A DNA stretch of 64,000 nucleotides from Xanthobacter autotrophicus (GTDB lineage Bacteria; Pseudomonadota; Alphaproteobacteria; Rhizobiales; Xanthobacteraceae), in NCBI RefSeq assembly GCF_043194295.1, contig NZ_JBAFVK010000014.1; one strand, given 5' to 3'. Below, piece after piece: positions 33,861 to 42,562 of this stretch. Under the pieces are notes generated by a model. That model did not search any database and was not told where the DNA came from. It was given only the letters and a program-made list of their open reading frames with translations. Each line of letters starts with the position of its first letter. Position 1 is the stretch's first letter. Made by a program: the position numbers and the translations under genes.

Positions 33861-34012
33861 CGGCGCAGCACCGTCTCGTGCAGCCCCAGTTCCTGCGCCA
33901 CCTGCCCGGCGGAAAGACCGCTGGAGGTCACCCGCTCAACGGCCTCCCGCTTGAATGCCTCCGGAAACACCCGACGCCGTGCGCCCATCGAACACTCCTC
34001 TGAAGCTCGCAA
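33674..34012 (-). CDS. IS3 OrfA
   Basis: A 112-residue HTH protein (FPEAFKREAVERVTSSGLSA, GQVAQELGLHETVLRRWV) followed by a leucine-zipper-like coiled coil (AENARLRRENERLRMERDIL). It is the DNA-binding part of the IS3 transposase. Near its 3' end a run of seven A on the coding strand (complement of 33707-33713) provides the slippery site for a -1 shift into orfB. Confidence 0.9.
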   Translation of the reverse strand: MRASEECSMGARRRVFPEAFKREAVERVTSSGLSAGQVAQELGLHETVLRRWVRDLAPQATGPARRPIPQAAVPSPADLAAENARLRRENERLRMERDILKKAALIFRAASR

Positions 34013-34122
34013 AAGCTAACATGGGTGTCCACCAAATCGGGGGAAGATCAGTTCTCGAAGTCCGCCATGGTCGTTCTCTCGGGCATGCCGTGTCGCGCGT
34101 CGCGTCTGCGATATCATGAGTC

Positions 34123-35007
34123 ATGGACGGCGAATCAGATCTTTCCGACGTCGAGGTGCGGGCGCCTTCTGCCGAAGTCTGGCGGGGCCGCCGGGTCCAT
34201 TGGCAGGACCGCGCCACTTGGTTCGGCGCGTTGGAAACGTGGCTTGAAAGGGAGTGGCGATCGGGCGGCAAGGCCCGTCTCCAAAAGCGAAAGCTCGATC
34301 TCTGCTGGGACGACAGCGATTGGCTGGTCGCTCTCGATCGCCATGTACAGCCGAGCATAGAGACTTTGATTGAGGAGTTGGCGGATGATCTGGCGAATGC
34401 GAAGCTACGGACCTTCCATGGCTGCCGCGTGCCGGACGCTGGCGTCTTCCATCGAGAGGGATTGCGGCGCAACGAGCCGGCGGAGCTCGAAGCGCTGGCG
34501 CGCCGGTTGGTGGCCGAGGATGACGACCTGGCATGGATGCGACCGAAGATCGAGGGGATAATCGCCGGGTTCGAAGACCGGGAGCGCGACACCGGACGGC
34601 TCTATGTCTGTGCCGATGAGCGGCCGCAGCTCGACCGCAGCGGCCAATACCTCCTATTTGGTAGCGAGTGGCTTCAGTGCCTGCTCGGCAGGGGCGCTCA
34701 CCGCGCGTTAAAGAGGTACGGGACGCCGACCGTGGTGGAAGTCGACCTACCTTTCGACTGGGCCTCGAAGGGAACGCGTCGAGAGTTCGCGCGGCATCTG
34801 CTGCAGGAGTGGACCCGGGTTTTCGTGAAGGGGGAGACCTTCTCGCCGGCCCTCGATTTCTCGGTGATCCTGCTACGGGACATTCCTGCCGAGATGGTGG
34901 TCGGACACTCGCATCCCAGGGTGCTGAAGAACCCCTTCATGCAGTACCGCACGGAACGAACCGCCAATCCAACATGTCCGCACTGCGTGGGTAGCGCCAA
35001 GGCATAG
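34123..35007 (+). CDS. Unrecognised 294-residue protein in the defence island
   Basis: I do not recognise a family with certainty. The protein is acidic, without signal peptide or membrane segment. Noticeable blocks are VQPSIETLIEELADDLANAK, TFHGCRVPDAGVFHREGLRR, RLYVCADERPQLDRSGQYLL with FGSEWL behind it, and a late FSVILLRDIPAEMVVGHSHP. The H...Y...E order (FHGCR, QYLLFGSE) is reminiscent of ADP-ribosyltransferase-fold toxins, but this is a guess by eye. It stands alone, between the IS3 element and the MucR-like gene, with no clear ribosome site and no partner gene. Confidence 0.6.
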   Translation: MDGESDLSDVEVRAPSAEVWRGRRVHWQDRATWFGALETWLEREWRSGGKARLQKRKLDLCWDDSDWLVALDRHVQPSIETLIEELADDLANAKLRTFHGCRVPDAGVFHREGLRRNEPAELEALARRLVAEDDDLAWMRPKIEGIIAGFEDRERDTGRLYVCADERPQLDRSGQYLLFGSEWLQCLLGRGAHRALKRYGTPTVVEVDLPFDWASKGTRREFARHLLQEWTRVFVKGETFSPALDFSVILLRDIPAEMVVGHSHPRVLKNPFMQYRTERTANPTCPHCVGSAKA

Positions 35008-35223
35008 GGGACGACCCTCCCCTGGGCCGACCGAGCCAGGACAGCCGGCGAGGTGACCAAACAACGGGCCGGTTATTTCCGAGCTCTGACAACTTACGAA
35101 CTTAACGGCGCGGATGTCCGCTCCCGGCGCTGAAGCCAATGACCGCTCCTGGCGCAATTTTCGTGTTGAGCCCCGCGCATCTATGCGAGTCCGGGGAGGC
35201 CGTCGAGCCTCTTCCGCGGGCGA

Positions 35224-35691
35224 TCAGGCCGCAGGAGCCTTGCGCCGTCCCAGAGCCTTCTTGACCGGTGCCGGAGCTTTCTTTCGTATCTGGCCGAGGC
35301 CAGAAGCCTTCGCCAGCTCCGAGCGGGCGGCGGCATAGCCCGGGGCAACCATGGGATAGTCCCGCGGCAGGCCCCATTTTTCCCGATACGCCTCGGGCGT
35401 CAGGTCGTAGGCGGTGCGCAGGTGGCGCTTCAGCGACTTGAACTTCCTGCCATCCTCGAGGCAGATGATGAAGTCGGCCGTCACCGATCGCTTGACGGGC
35501 ACCGCCGGCTTCAGATCTTCGATCGGTTCCGCGACAGGCGCCGCGAGCCTGCCCAGGGCGGCATGCACGCTCTGGATCAAGGCCGGCAGTTCGGCTGTCG
35601 CAACGGTGTTATGGCCCACGAAAGCGGCCACGATATCCGCGACGAGATCGAGATGATCAGTGTCGTTATTCTCGGTCGAAATCTCGGTCAC
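35224..35691 (-). CDS. MucR/Ros-type zinc-finger regulator
   Basis: A 155-residue protein beginning (GTG) TEISTENNDTDHLDLVADIV, then SVTADFIICLEDGRKFKSLK and RHLRTAYDLTPEAYREKWGL. This is the MucR/Ros family of alphaproteobacterial regulators with one C2H2-like finger (C-x-D...H-x5-H here, the first cysteine pair partly replaced by C-L-E-D). GTG 35691 is chosen as the usual family start; the frame is open to 35733. The Lys/Ala/Pro tail is typical. It may silence horizontally acquired genes, as MucR proteins bind AT-rich DNA. Confidence 0.88.
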   Translation of the reverse strand: MTEISTENNDTDHLDLVADIVAAFVGHNTVATAELPALIQSVHAALGRLAAPVAEPIEDLKPAVPVKRSVTADFIICLEDGRKFKSLKRHLRTAYDLTPEAYREKWGLPRDYPMVAPGYAAARSELAKASGLGQIRKKAPAPVKKALGRRKAPAA

Positions 35692-36080
35692 GGCGCGCCT
35701 CGCAAGCAACAAGCAGTGTTGGTTGAACCGCACTTTTCACCAGCCTGCAAGATGCTTTGCCAGCTCCCATGCGGTTTTGGATCTGCAATCACCGCCAAAT
35801 TCAAATGAGCGCAGAAGGACCGCTGGATGGTTCTCGCGCTCCCACGGGCTGGCGCTGATTGGCACCCTTCCGTCCAACAGCAACATCGTCGGTTCCGCCT
35901 TGATCGGTATCTTCGCTGATAGACGGCGTCTCTGTTGGCACAATCCCGCCGTCCTCCTGTCTTTGCACGCTACGGCCCTACGACGACCGAAACCTGTTGC
36001 TCCGACCTGATTCCAGGCTCTCTTAATCATCCCCGATCCGGGGATCGCAGGTGGCGTCCCCTCTCGATGCGGGGGACGGG
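35692..36080. other. Right junction of the cargo, no convincing gene
   Basis: About 390 bases between the MucR-type gene and trbB. A 97-codon frame on the minus strand (35737-36030) is Arg/Ser-rich with no known domain and is not called. A short hairpin ATCCCC-GATCC-GGGGAT lies at about 36029-36045. The trb promoter should be in this stretch. Confidence 0.45.
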
Positions 36081-37064
36081 ATGGGGACCACTCACCACAC
36101 TTCCGAGGCGACGCAACGCGGCGCGCGCATGCTACGCACCGCCCTCGGTCCAGCCATCGCCCACTTCATGGAAGACGCCTCCGTCGTCGAGGTCATGCTC
36201 AATCCCGACGGGCGCCTGTGGGTCGACCGGCTGGCCGGGGGCCTCGCCGATACGGGGGAACGGCTCTCGTTCGCCGATGGCGAGCGCATCGTCCGCCTCG
36301 TCGCCCACCATGTGGGTGCTGAGGTCCATCCGGGCGCACCGCGCGTCTCCGCCGAGCTGCCGGAGACCGGGGAGCGGTTCGAGGGTCTCCTCCCACCCAT
36401 CACGACCGGCCCCGCCTTCGCCATCCGCAAACCCGCCTCCAGCGTGTTCAGCCTCGACGACTATGTCGCGGCCGGGATTATGTCGGCCGATCAGGCTGAG
36501 GCCTTGCGCCTCGCCGTCGCCGAGCGCCGCAACATCCTTGTCGCCGGCGGAACGAGCACGGGCAAGACCACGCTGACCAATGCGCTCCTCGCCGAGGTCG
36601 CCAAGACCTCCGACCGCGTGGTGCTGATCGAGGACACCCGCGAGCTGCAATGCCTGACGCCCAACCTGGTCGCGCTGCGCACCAAGGATGGCGTCGCCAC
36701 ACTCTCCGACCTCGTGCGCTCGTCCCTGCGGCTGCGCCCCGACCGCGTTCCCATTGGGGAGGTGCGCGGCAGCGAGGCGCTCGATCTCGTCAAATGCTGG
36801 GGCACGGGCCACCCCGGCGGCATCGGCACCATCCACGCCGGCAGCGCCATCGGCGCCCTGCGCCGCCTCGAGCAACTGATCCAGGAGGCCGTGGTCACGG
36901 TCCCCCGCGCCCTCATCGCCGAGACCATCGACCTTGTCGCCGTGCTTTCCGGCCGCGGCTCGGCGCGCCGGCTCACCGAGCTCGCCCGCGTCGAGGGGCT
37001 CGGGCCGACCGGCGACTACCTCGTCATCCCCGTCGAAGCCTCCCAGCAAACCGGAGAACCCTGA
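36081..37064 (+). CDS. trbB: TrbB, conjugal transfer ATPase (VirB11-like)
   Basis: A 327-residue hexameric secretion ATPase. VEVMLNPDGRLWVDRL opens the domain, the Walker A VAGGTSTGKTTL is at about 154-165, the Asp box VVLIEDTRELQC, and Walker B/His box SLRLRPDRVPIGEVRG with GTGHPGGIGTIHA follow. It powers pilus assembly and substrate transfer at the inner membrane. ATG 36081 directly follows a GGGGGA site. It is the first gene of the trb operon and overlaps trbC (TGATG). Confidence 0.95.
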   Translation: MGTTHHTSEATQRGARMLRTALGPAIAHFMEDASVVEVMLNPDGRLWVDRLAGGLADTGERLSFADGERIVRLVAHHVGAEVHPGAPRVSAELPETGERFEGLLPPITTGPAFAIRKPASSVFSLDDYVAAGIMSADQAEALRLAVAERRNILVAGGTSTGKTTLTNALLAEVAKTSDRVVLIEDTRELQCLTPNLVALRTKDGVATLSDLVRSSLRLRPDRVPIGEVRGSEALDLVKCWGTGHPGGIGTIHAGSAIGALRRLEQLIQEAVVTVPRALIAETIDLVAVLSGRGSARRLTELARVEGLGPTGDYLVIPVEASQQTGEP

Positions 37065-37396
37065 TGATCCAGCGTGCCCGCCGCCTTCGCCGCTACATCG
37101 GTCCCGCCACCTTTGCCCTTCTGGCCGACACCATGCTGGCACCCTCCGCCCGCGCCTCGGGCTCCTCGATGCCGTGGGAGCAACCGCTCCAGCAGATCCT
37201 GACCTCCGTCGAAGGCCCCGTCGCCAAGATCATCGCGGTGATCATCATCATCACGACCGGACTCACCCTGGCATTCGGCGATACAAGCGGCGGCTTCCGG
37301 AGGCTCATCCAGATCGTCTTCGGCCTGTCGATCGCCTTCGCCGCCAGCTCCTTCTTCCTGTCCTTCTTCTCGTTCGGCGGCGGGGTCACCATCTGA
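37064..37396 (+). CDS. trbC: TrbC, pilin subunit precursor (VirB2-like)
   Basis: A 110-residue precursor with a positively charged start (MIQRARRLRRYIG), a signal segment ending near ARASG (about residue 28), and two membrane helices (IIAVIIIITTGLTLAF; IVFGLSIAFAASSFFLSFFS). The mature peptide would be cyclised by the TraF-type peptidase encoded at 6016 and form the conjugative pilus. The start overlaps the trbB stop and the stop overlaps the trbD start. Confidence 0.92.
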   Translation: MIQRARRLRRYIGPATFALLADTMLAPSARASGSSMPWEQPLQQILTSVEGPVAKIIAVIIIITTGLTLAFGDTSGGFRRLIQIVFGLSIAFAASSFFLSFFSFGGGVTI

Positions 37397-37677
37397 TGAG
37401 CCCGCTGGCCGATCCCTCCGCTGAGTTGTCGGGCTTTTCCGTCCCGGTCCACCGGGCCCTGACCGAGCCCATCCTGCTCGGCGGCGCCCCGCGCGCCATC
37501 GCCATCCTCAACGGCACGCTGGCGGCGGCGCTGGGCCTTGGCCTGCGCCTCTGGCTGGTCGGCCTCGCGATCGGCGCGATCGGTCACCTCGCGGCGGTGT
37601 GGGCCGCGCGGCGCGATCCGATGTTCGTCGAGGTCACCCGGCGCCACCTGCGCATCTCCAGCCATCTTTCGGTGTGA
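37396..37677 (+). CDS. trbD: TrbD (VirB3-like)
   Basis: A 93-residue inner-membrane protein. FSVPVHRALTEPILLGGAPR is the VirB3/TrbD signature, followed by two membrane helices (AILNGTLAAALGLGLRLWLV, LAIGAIGHLAAVWA) and the end RDPMFVEVTRRHLR. It works with the TrbE ATPase in pilus assembly. ATG 37396 overlaps the trbC stop. Confidence 0.92.
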   Translation: MSPLADPSAELSGFSVPVHRALTEPILLGGAPRAIAILNGTLAAALGLGLRLWLVGLAIGAIGHLAAVWAARRDPMFVEVTRRHLRISSHLSV

Positions 37678-37686
37678 GCGCCCACC

Positions 37687-40137
37687 ATGATGAACCTTGC
37701 CGAATATCGCCGCACCGCCGCGCACCTCGCCAACTACCTGCCCTGGGCGGCGCTGGTGGGCGAGGGTGTCGTTCTCAACAAGGACGGCAGCTTCCAGAGA
37801 TCGGCGCGGTTCAGGGGCCCCGACCTCGACAGCGCGGTGCCCGCCGAGCTCATCGTCTTCGCGGGCCGCCTCAACAATGCCTTCCGGCGCCTGGGCTCCG
37901 GCTGGGCGATCTTCGTCGAGGCGCAGCGCCATCCCGCCGGCCGCTATCCCTCGAGCCTGTTCACGGACGCCGCGGCCGCCCTCGTGGACGCCGAGCGCAA
38001 GGCGGATTTCGAAGAGGCGGGGCGGCATTTCGAAACGAGCTATTATCTCACCTTCGCCTTCCTGCCGCCGGCGGACGACGCCGCGCGCACCGAGAGCTGG
38101 CTCTATGAGGGCCGCCATCAAGTCGGCGTCGATCCGCACGATGTCCTGCGGTCCTTCATCGACCGGACCGACCGGGTCCTCCAGCTTCTTGAAGGCACCA
38201 TGCCGGAGTGCCGCTGGCTCGACGATGCCGAGACCCTGACCTACCTGCATTCGTGCGTCTCGACCAGGCGCCATAGGGTCCGGGTGCCCGAGACGCCCAT
38301 GTATCTCGATGCGCTCCTGGCGGACGAGCCGCTCACCGGCGGGCTCGCGCCCATGCTCGGCAAGGCGCACCTGCGCATCCTCACCATTGTCGGCTTTCCA
38401 AGCGCCACCACGCCGGGGATCCTCGACGAGCTCAACCAGCTTGCCTTCCCTTACCGATGGTCGACGCGGGCGATCCTGCTCGACAAGACCGACGCGACCC
38501 GGTTGCTGACCAAGATCCGGCGGCAATGGTTCGCCAAGCGCAAGAGCATCGCAGCGATCCTGAAGGAGGTCCTCACCAACGAGGCCTCCGTCCTCGTCGA
38601 CAGCGACGCCGACAACAAGGCGGCAGACGCGGACCTCGCGCTGCAGGAGCTCGGCGCGGATATCGCTGGCATCGCCTTCGTCACCGCGACCGTGACGGTC
38701 TGGGACGAGGATCCTCGTGCCGCCGACGAGAAGATCCGCGCCGTGGAGAAAATCCTCCAGGGCCGTGACTTCACCGCCATCACCGAGACCGTCAATGCGG
38801 TCGACGCCTGGCTCGGCACCTTGCCCGGACACCTCTACGGCAATGTCCGTCAGCCGCCGGTGTCGACCCTCAATCTCGCCCACATGATCCCCCTCAGCGC
38901 CGTGTGGGCGGGGACGGGACGGGACGAGCACTTCGGCGCTCCCCCCTTGCTCTACGGCAAGGCCGCAGGCTCGACCCCGTTCCGGTTTTCCCTTCATGTG
39001 GGAGACGTGGGTCACACGCTGGTGATCGGCCCGACGGGCAGCGGCAAGTCGGTGCTGCTGGCGCTGCTCGCCCTGCAGTTCCGCCGTTACGCGCAGGCCC
39101 AGGTCTTCGCCTTCGACTTCGGCGGCTCGATCCGGGCCGCGGCGCTGGCCATGCGCGGCAACTGGCATGACCTCGGCGGCCGCCTGACGGACGGCTCGAC
39201 CCTGTCCGTCTCTCTGCAGCCGCTCGCCCGTATCGAAGACGTGCCCGAGCGCGCCTGGGCGGCCGACTGGGTGGTGTCGATCCTGATGCGCGAGAACATC
39301 GAGATCACCCCCGACGTCAAGGAGCACCTGTGGTCGGCCCTCACTTCCCTCGCCTCGGCGCCGGCCCACGAAAGGACACTCACGGGACTGACCGTCCTCC
39401 TTCAGTCCAACCCGCTCAAGCAGGCCCTGCAGCCCTATTGCGTCGGGGGTCCCTACGGTCGGCTGCTGGATGCCGAGAGCGAGGAGCTCGGCGATGCCGC
39501 GGTCCAGGTCTACGAGACCGAAGGCCTCATCGAGACCGGCGCCGCGGCGCCGGTGCTTTCCTGTCTCTTTCACCGCATCACCCACCGCCTTGATGGTCGG
39601 CCGACCCTGATCATGGTGGACGAGGGCTGGCTGGCGCTGAGCGATCCGGGCTTCTCCGGGCAGCTCACCGAATGGCTGATCACGCTGCGCAAGAAGAATG
39701 CGAGCGTGATCTTCGCCACCCAGTCCCTGGCCCAGATCGAGAAGAGCCGGATCGCGGCGGAGATCATCGACAGCTGCCACACCCGGCTCCTGCTGCCCAA
39801 CGACCGCGCCATCGAGCCGCAGATCGCCGCCATCTACCGTCGCTTCGGGCTGAACGACCGGCAGATTGAGCTCATCGCAAGGGCGACCCCGAAGCGGGAC
39901 TATTACTACCAGTCGCGGCGCGGCAATCGCCTGTTCGAGCTCGGCCTGTCCGAGATCGCCCTCGCTTTGTGCGCGGCCTCCTCGAAATCCGACCAGGCCC
40001 TGATCGCCGAGGTCGAGGCGCGGGCCGAGCCGGGTCGCTTCATCGAGGAATGGCTCGCCGCCCGCGGCCTCGCCTGGGCCGCCGATCTCATCCCCGATCT
40101 CGTCAACCTCGACCCCGACACGGAGATGCGCCCATGA
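37687..40137 (+). CDS. trbE: TrbE, conjugal transfer ATPase (VirB4-like)
   Basis: An 816-residue ATPase, the largest protein of the transfer channel. The N-terminal CagE/TrbE_VirB domain (LANYLPWAALVGEGVVLNKD) is followed by the Walker A VIGPTGSGKSV near residue 445 and Walker B PTLIMVDEGWLALSD near 640, then IFATQSLAQIEKS. It supplies energy for pilus assembly at the inner membrane. Normal length, no defect seen. The end overlaps the trbJ start. Confidence 0.95.
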   Translation: MMNLAEYRRTAAHLANYLPWAALVGEGVVLNKDGSFQRSARFRGPDLDSAVPAELIVFAGRLNNAFRRLGSGWAIFVEAQRHPAGRYPSSLFTDAAAALVDAERKADFEEAGRHFETSYYLTFAFLPPADDAARTESWLYEGRHQVGVDPHDVLRSFIDRTDRVLQLLEGTMPECRWLDDAETLTYLHSCVSTRRHRVRVPETPMYLDALLADEPLTGGLAPMLGKAHLRILTIVGFPSATTPGILDELNQLAFPYRWSTRAILLDKTDATRLLTKIRRQWFAKRKSIAAILKEVLTNEASVLVDSDADNKAADADLALQELGADIAGIAFVTATVTVWDEDPRAADEKIRAVEKILQGRDFTAITETVNAVDAWLGTLPGHLYGNVRQPPVSTLNLAHMIPLSAVWAGTGRDEHFGAPPLLYGKAAGSTPFRFSLHVGDVGHTLVIGPTGSGKSVLLALLALQFRRYAQAQVFAFDFGGSIRAAALAMRGNWHDLGGRLTDGSTLSVSLQPLARIEDVPERAWAADWVVSILMRENIEITPDVKEHLWSALTSLASAPAHERTLTGLTVLLQSNPLKQALQPYCVGGPYGRLLDAESEELGDAAVQVYETEGLIETGAAAPVLSCLFHRITHRLDGRPTLIMVDEGWLALSDPGFSGQLTEWLITLRKKNASVIFATQSLAQIEKSRIAAEIIDSCHTRLLLPNDRAIEPQIAAIYRRFGLNDRQIELIARATPKRDYYYQSRRGNRLFELGLSEIALALCAASSKSDQALIAEVEARAEPGRFIEEWLAARGLAWAADLIPDLVNLDPDTEMRP

Positions 40138-40898
40138 GCCATCCTTCCAACTCTCCGTCGCGCGCCCTGTACCTTGTGGCCGTGCTTCTCTCCGGCGCCA
40201 CGGCCCTTGCCCCGGCGCTGACGGTGCCCGCCGCGGCGCAGTACGTGGTGTATGACCCCAGCAACTACGCGCAGAACCTGCTTCAGGCGGCGCGCGCCCT
40301 CCAGCAGATCCAGAACCAGATCACCAGCCTGCAGAACCAGGCGCAGATGCTGCTCAACCAGGCGCGCAACCTCGCGAGCCTGCCGTTCTCCGCGCTCCAG
40401 CAGCTCCAGCAGTCGGTCCAGCGAACCCAGCAGTTGCTCAACCAGGCGCAGCGGATCGCCTATGACGTCCAGACCGTCGACCGGGCGTTCCAGACCAGCT
40501 ACGGCAATGCCGCGCTGACCGCTTCCGACCAGCAGCTCGTCGCCCAGGCCAAGGAGCGCTGGCAGAACACCGTGGCCGGCCTGCAGGATGCCATGCGCGT
40601 CCAGGCCGGCGTCGTCGGCAACATCGACAGCAACCGGACCCAGATGTCGGCGCTCGTCGGCCAGAGCCAGGGCGCGACCGGCGCCTTGCAGGCGGCCCAG
40701 GCCGGCAACCAGCTCCTCGCGCTCCAGGCCCAGCAGCTCACCGACCTCACGGCCCTCCTTGCCGCCAACGGGCGCGCCCAGGCCCTGAGCGAGGCCGAGC
40801 GCGCCGCCGCGGCCGACCAGGGCCGCGAGCAGCGCCGGCGCTTCCTCGCGCCGGGCACGGGTTACCAGCCCGGCAATGCCCGCATGTTCAACAACTGA
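40134..40898 (+). CDS. trbJ: TrbJ (VirB5-like)
   Basis: A 254-residue secreted protein: signal peptide ALYLVAVLLSGATALAPAL with cleavage near PAAAQ (residue 35), then long Gln/Ala-rich coiled coils (LLQAARALQQIQNQITSLQN and more). TrbJ/VirB5 proteins sit at the pilus tip and help in contact with the recipient. The start overlaps trbE by 4 bases. Confidence 0.92.
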   Translation: MSHPSNSPSRALYLVAVLLSGATALAPALTVPAAAQYVVYDPSNYAQNLLQAARALQQIQNQITSLQNQAQMLLNQARNLASLPFSALQQLQQSVQRTQQLLNQAQRIAYDVQTVDRAFQTSYGNAALTASDQQLVAQAKERWQNTVAGLQDAMRVQAGVVGNIDSNRTQMSALVGQSQGATGALQAAQAGNQLLALQAQQLTDLTALLAANGRAQALSEAERAAAADQGREQRRRFLAPGTGYQPGNARMFNN

Positions 40899-40907
40899 GG
40901 ACGGGCG

Positions 40908-41192
40908 ATGGACACCAGGATGTTCGCCCGCCTCGGCGCCGTAGTGTTCGTCGCTATCGCGATCACCGCCGCGGCGATCGAGATGACCCGGAAGGGGGAA
41001 GCGCCGGTGCCTCCCGCCACCGCGCGGCCCGGCGGGGCGGGGCTGGATCCGCTGCGTGAGGAGTTGCACCGCTGTGCCCTGCTCGGCGAGGCCGGCGGGC
41101 GTGATCCCGGCTGCCTCGCCGCCTGGGCGCGGAACCGCGCCCGCTTCCTGGCGCCGAAGCCAGGCACCTCATCGTCACAGGAGGCCCGCTGA
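40908..41192 (+). CDS. trbK: TrbK-like entry-exclusion protein
   Basis: A 94-residue protein with one N-terminal membrane/signal segment (MFARLGAVVFVAIAITAAAI) and a periplasmic tail with a conserved pattern LREELHRCALLGEAGGRDPG and CLAAWARNRARFL. It occupies the trbK place and matches the alternative TrbK family of ICEs. It may block entry of a second copy of the element; the role is assigned by position and pattern. Confidence 0.82.
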   Translation: MDTRMFARLGAVVFVAIAITAAAIEMTRKGEAPVPPATARPGGAGLDPLREELHRCALLGEAGGRDPGCLAAWARNRARFLAPKPGTSSSQEAR

Positions 41193-41193
41193 C

Positions 41194-42561
41194 ATGGGTG
41201 GCACCGGCGTCATCGACCACTTCCTCGAGGTGTTCACCCGCTACATCGATTCCGGCTTCGGCCTGCTCGGCGGCGAGGTGGCGTTCATCGCCACGACCCT
41301 CATCGTCATCGATGTGACGCTGGCCGCCTTGTTCTGGAGCTGGGGCGCCGACGACGACCTCATCGCCCGCCTGGTCAAGAAGACGCTATTCGTCGGCGTC
41401 TTCGCCTATCTGATCTCCAACTGGAACAGCCTCGCCCGGATCATCTTCGAGAGCTTCGCCGGCCTCGGCCTCAAGGCATCGGGAACGGGTTTCAGCACGG
41501 CCGACCTGCTGCGGCCCGGCAAGGTGGCGCAGACTGGCCTCGACGCCGCCCGCCCTCTCCTGGAATCCATTTCCGATTTGATGGGATGGATCTCCTTCTT
41601 CGAGAACTTCATCCAGATCGCCTGCATGCTGCTGGCCTGGGCGCTGGTGCTGCTCGCTTTCTTCATCCTCGCCGTCCAGCTGTTCGTGACGCTCATCGAG
41701 TTCAAGCTCACGACGCTCGCCGGCTTCGTCCTCATTCCCTTCGGCCTGTTCGGCAAGTCCGCCTTCATGGCCGAGCGCGTCCTCGGCAATGTCGTCTCCT
41801 CCGGAATCAAGCTGCTGGTGCTCGCGGTCATCATCGGCATCGGCTCAACGCTTTTCTCCGAGTTCACCGCCGGTTTCGGCGGCGCGACGCCGACCATCGA
41901 CCAGGCCATGGCCATCGTGCTCGCCGCCCTCTCGCTCCTCGGGTTGGGAGTCTTCGGCCCGGGCATCGCCAATGGCCTCGTGAGCGGCGGCCCACAGCTG
42001 AGCGCGGGCGCCGCGGTCGGAACCGGCCTTGCCGCTGGCGGGGCGCTGATGGCCGCCGGAGCGGCCGGCGGGATGGCCCTGCGCGGCGGCATGGCGGCGC
42101 TGTCGGGCACGGCCGCGGCCGCCCGTGGCGGCGCGGCGCTCGCCGGCGGCGCATCCACCGCCTTTAGCCTCGCGTCGGCAGGGCAGTCGGGTGCCTCTGG
42201 GGTCGCGTCCGGTCTTGGCGGTGTCGCTTCTGCCGGTGCAGAGGCCGCCGTCTCCCCGCTGCAGCGCGCGGTCTCCCGTGGCGGCGCGACGCTCCAGGCC
42301 AGCCATGCCTCCGGAGCCCGCGCCGCGTTCGAGGCGACCGGCGGCACCTGCACCATGAGGACGCTCGATAGTGGCGCCGAGGCGGCGGGTGGCAGTTCCT
42401 CCCCTGCCCCGGGCGCACAACGCGACGGACCGCCCGCCTGGGCGCGGCGCATGAAGCGCGCCCAGCACATGACCCACGGCATCCAGACCGCCGCGCACGC
42501 CGTCCGCTCCGGCGACGGCCACGGAGGCGGTCATTCCGTCAATCTCTCCGGGAACGAATGA
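41194..42561 (+). CDS. trbL: TrbL (VirB6-like)
   Basis: A 455-residue polytopic inner-membrane protein. About six membrane helices lie between residues 25 and 270 (for example FIATTLIVIDVTLAALFWSW; ACMLLAWALVLLAFFILAVQ; LLVLAVIIGIGSTLF). A long Gly/Ala-rich tail (GGALMAAGAAGGMALRGGMA) follows, as in other TrbL proteins. It forms part of the channel. The ATG 41194 lies one base after the trbK stop region; the longer upstream frame belongs to the antisense of trbK. Confidence 0.93.
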   Translation: MGGTGVIDHFLEVFTRYIDSGFGLLGGEVAFIATTLIVIDVTLAALFWSWGADDDLIARLVKKTLFVGVFAYLISNWNSLARIIFESFAGLGLKASGTGFSTADLLRPGKVAQTGLDAARPLLESISDLMGWISFFENFIQIACMLLAWALVLLAFFILAVQLFVTLIEFKLTTLAGFVLIPFGLFGKSAFMAERVLGNVVSSGIKLLVLAVIIGIGSTLFSEFTAGFGGATPTIDQAMAIVLAALSLLGLGVFGPGIANGLVSGGPQLSAGAAVGTGLAAGGALMAAGAAGGMALRGGMAALSGTAAAARGGAALAGGASTAFSLASAGQSGASGVASGLGGVASAGAEAAVSPLQRAVSRGGATLQASHASGARAAFEATGGTCTMRTLDSGAEAAGGSSSPAPGAQRDGPPAWARRMKRAQHMTHGIQTAAHAVRSGDGHGGGHSVNLSGNE

Positions 42562-42562
42562 C

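Larger units (their letters stand above)
32789..34050 (-). mobile_element. IS3-family insertion sequence, complete
   Basis: The element is 1262 bp long. Its ends are inverted repeats: TGATCTTCCCCCGA at 32789-32802 and the complement of TCGGGGGAAGATCA at 34037-34050, with GTGGAC matching further in. It carries overlapping orfA and orfB on the minus strand. No matching target duplication is visible beside the ends (GGGA on the left, GTTC on the right), consistent with a deletion on one side, which fits the missing rest of the integrase. Confidence 0.88.

Noticed and set aside
35737..36030. A 97-codon minus-strand frame before trbB
   Set aside because: Arg/Ser-rich, no domain and no good start; it resembles translated repeat sequence.
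37093..39780. An 895-codon open frame on the minus strand
   Set aside because: It is antisense to trbC, trbD and trbE, has no recognisable domain and is Gly/Arg/Glu-rich as expected for a shadow frame.
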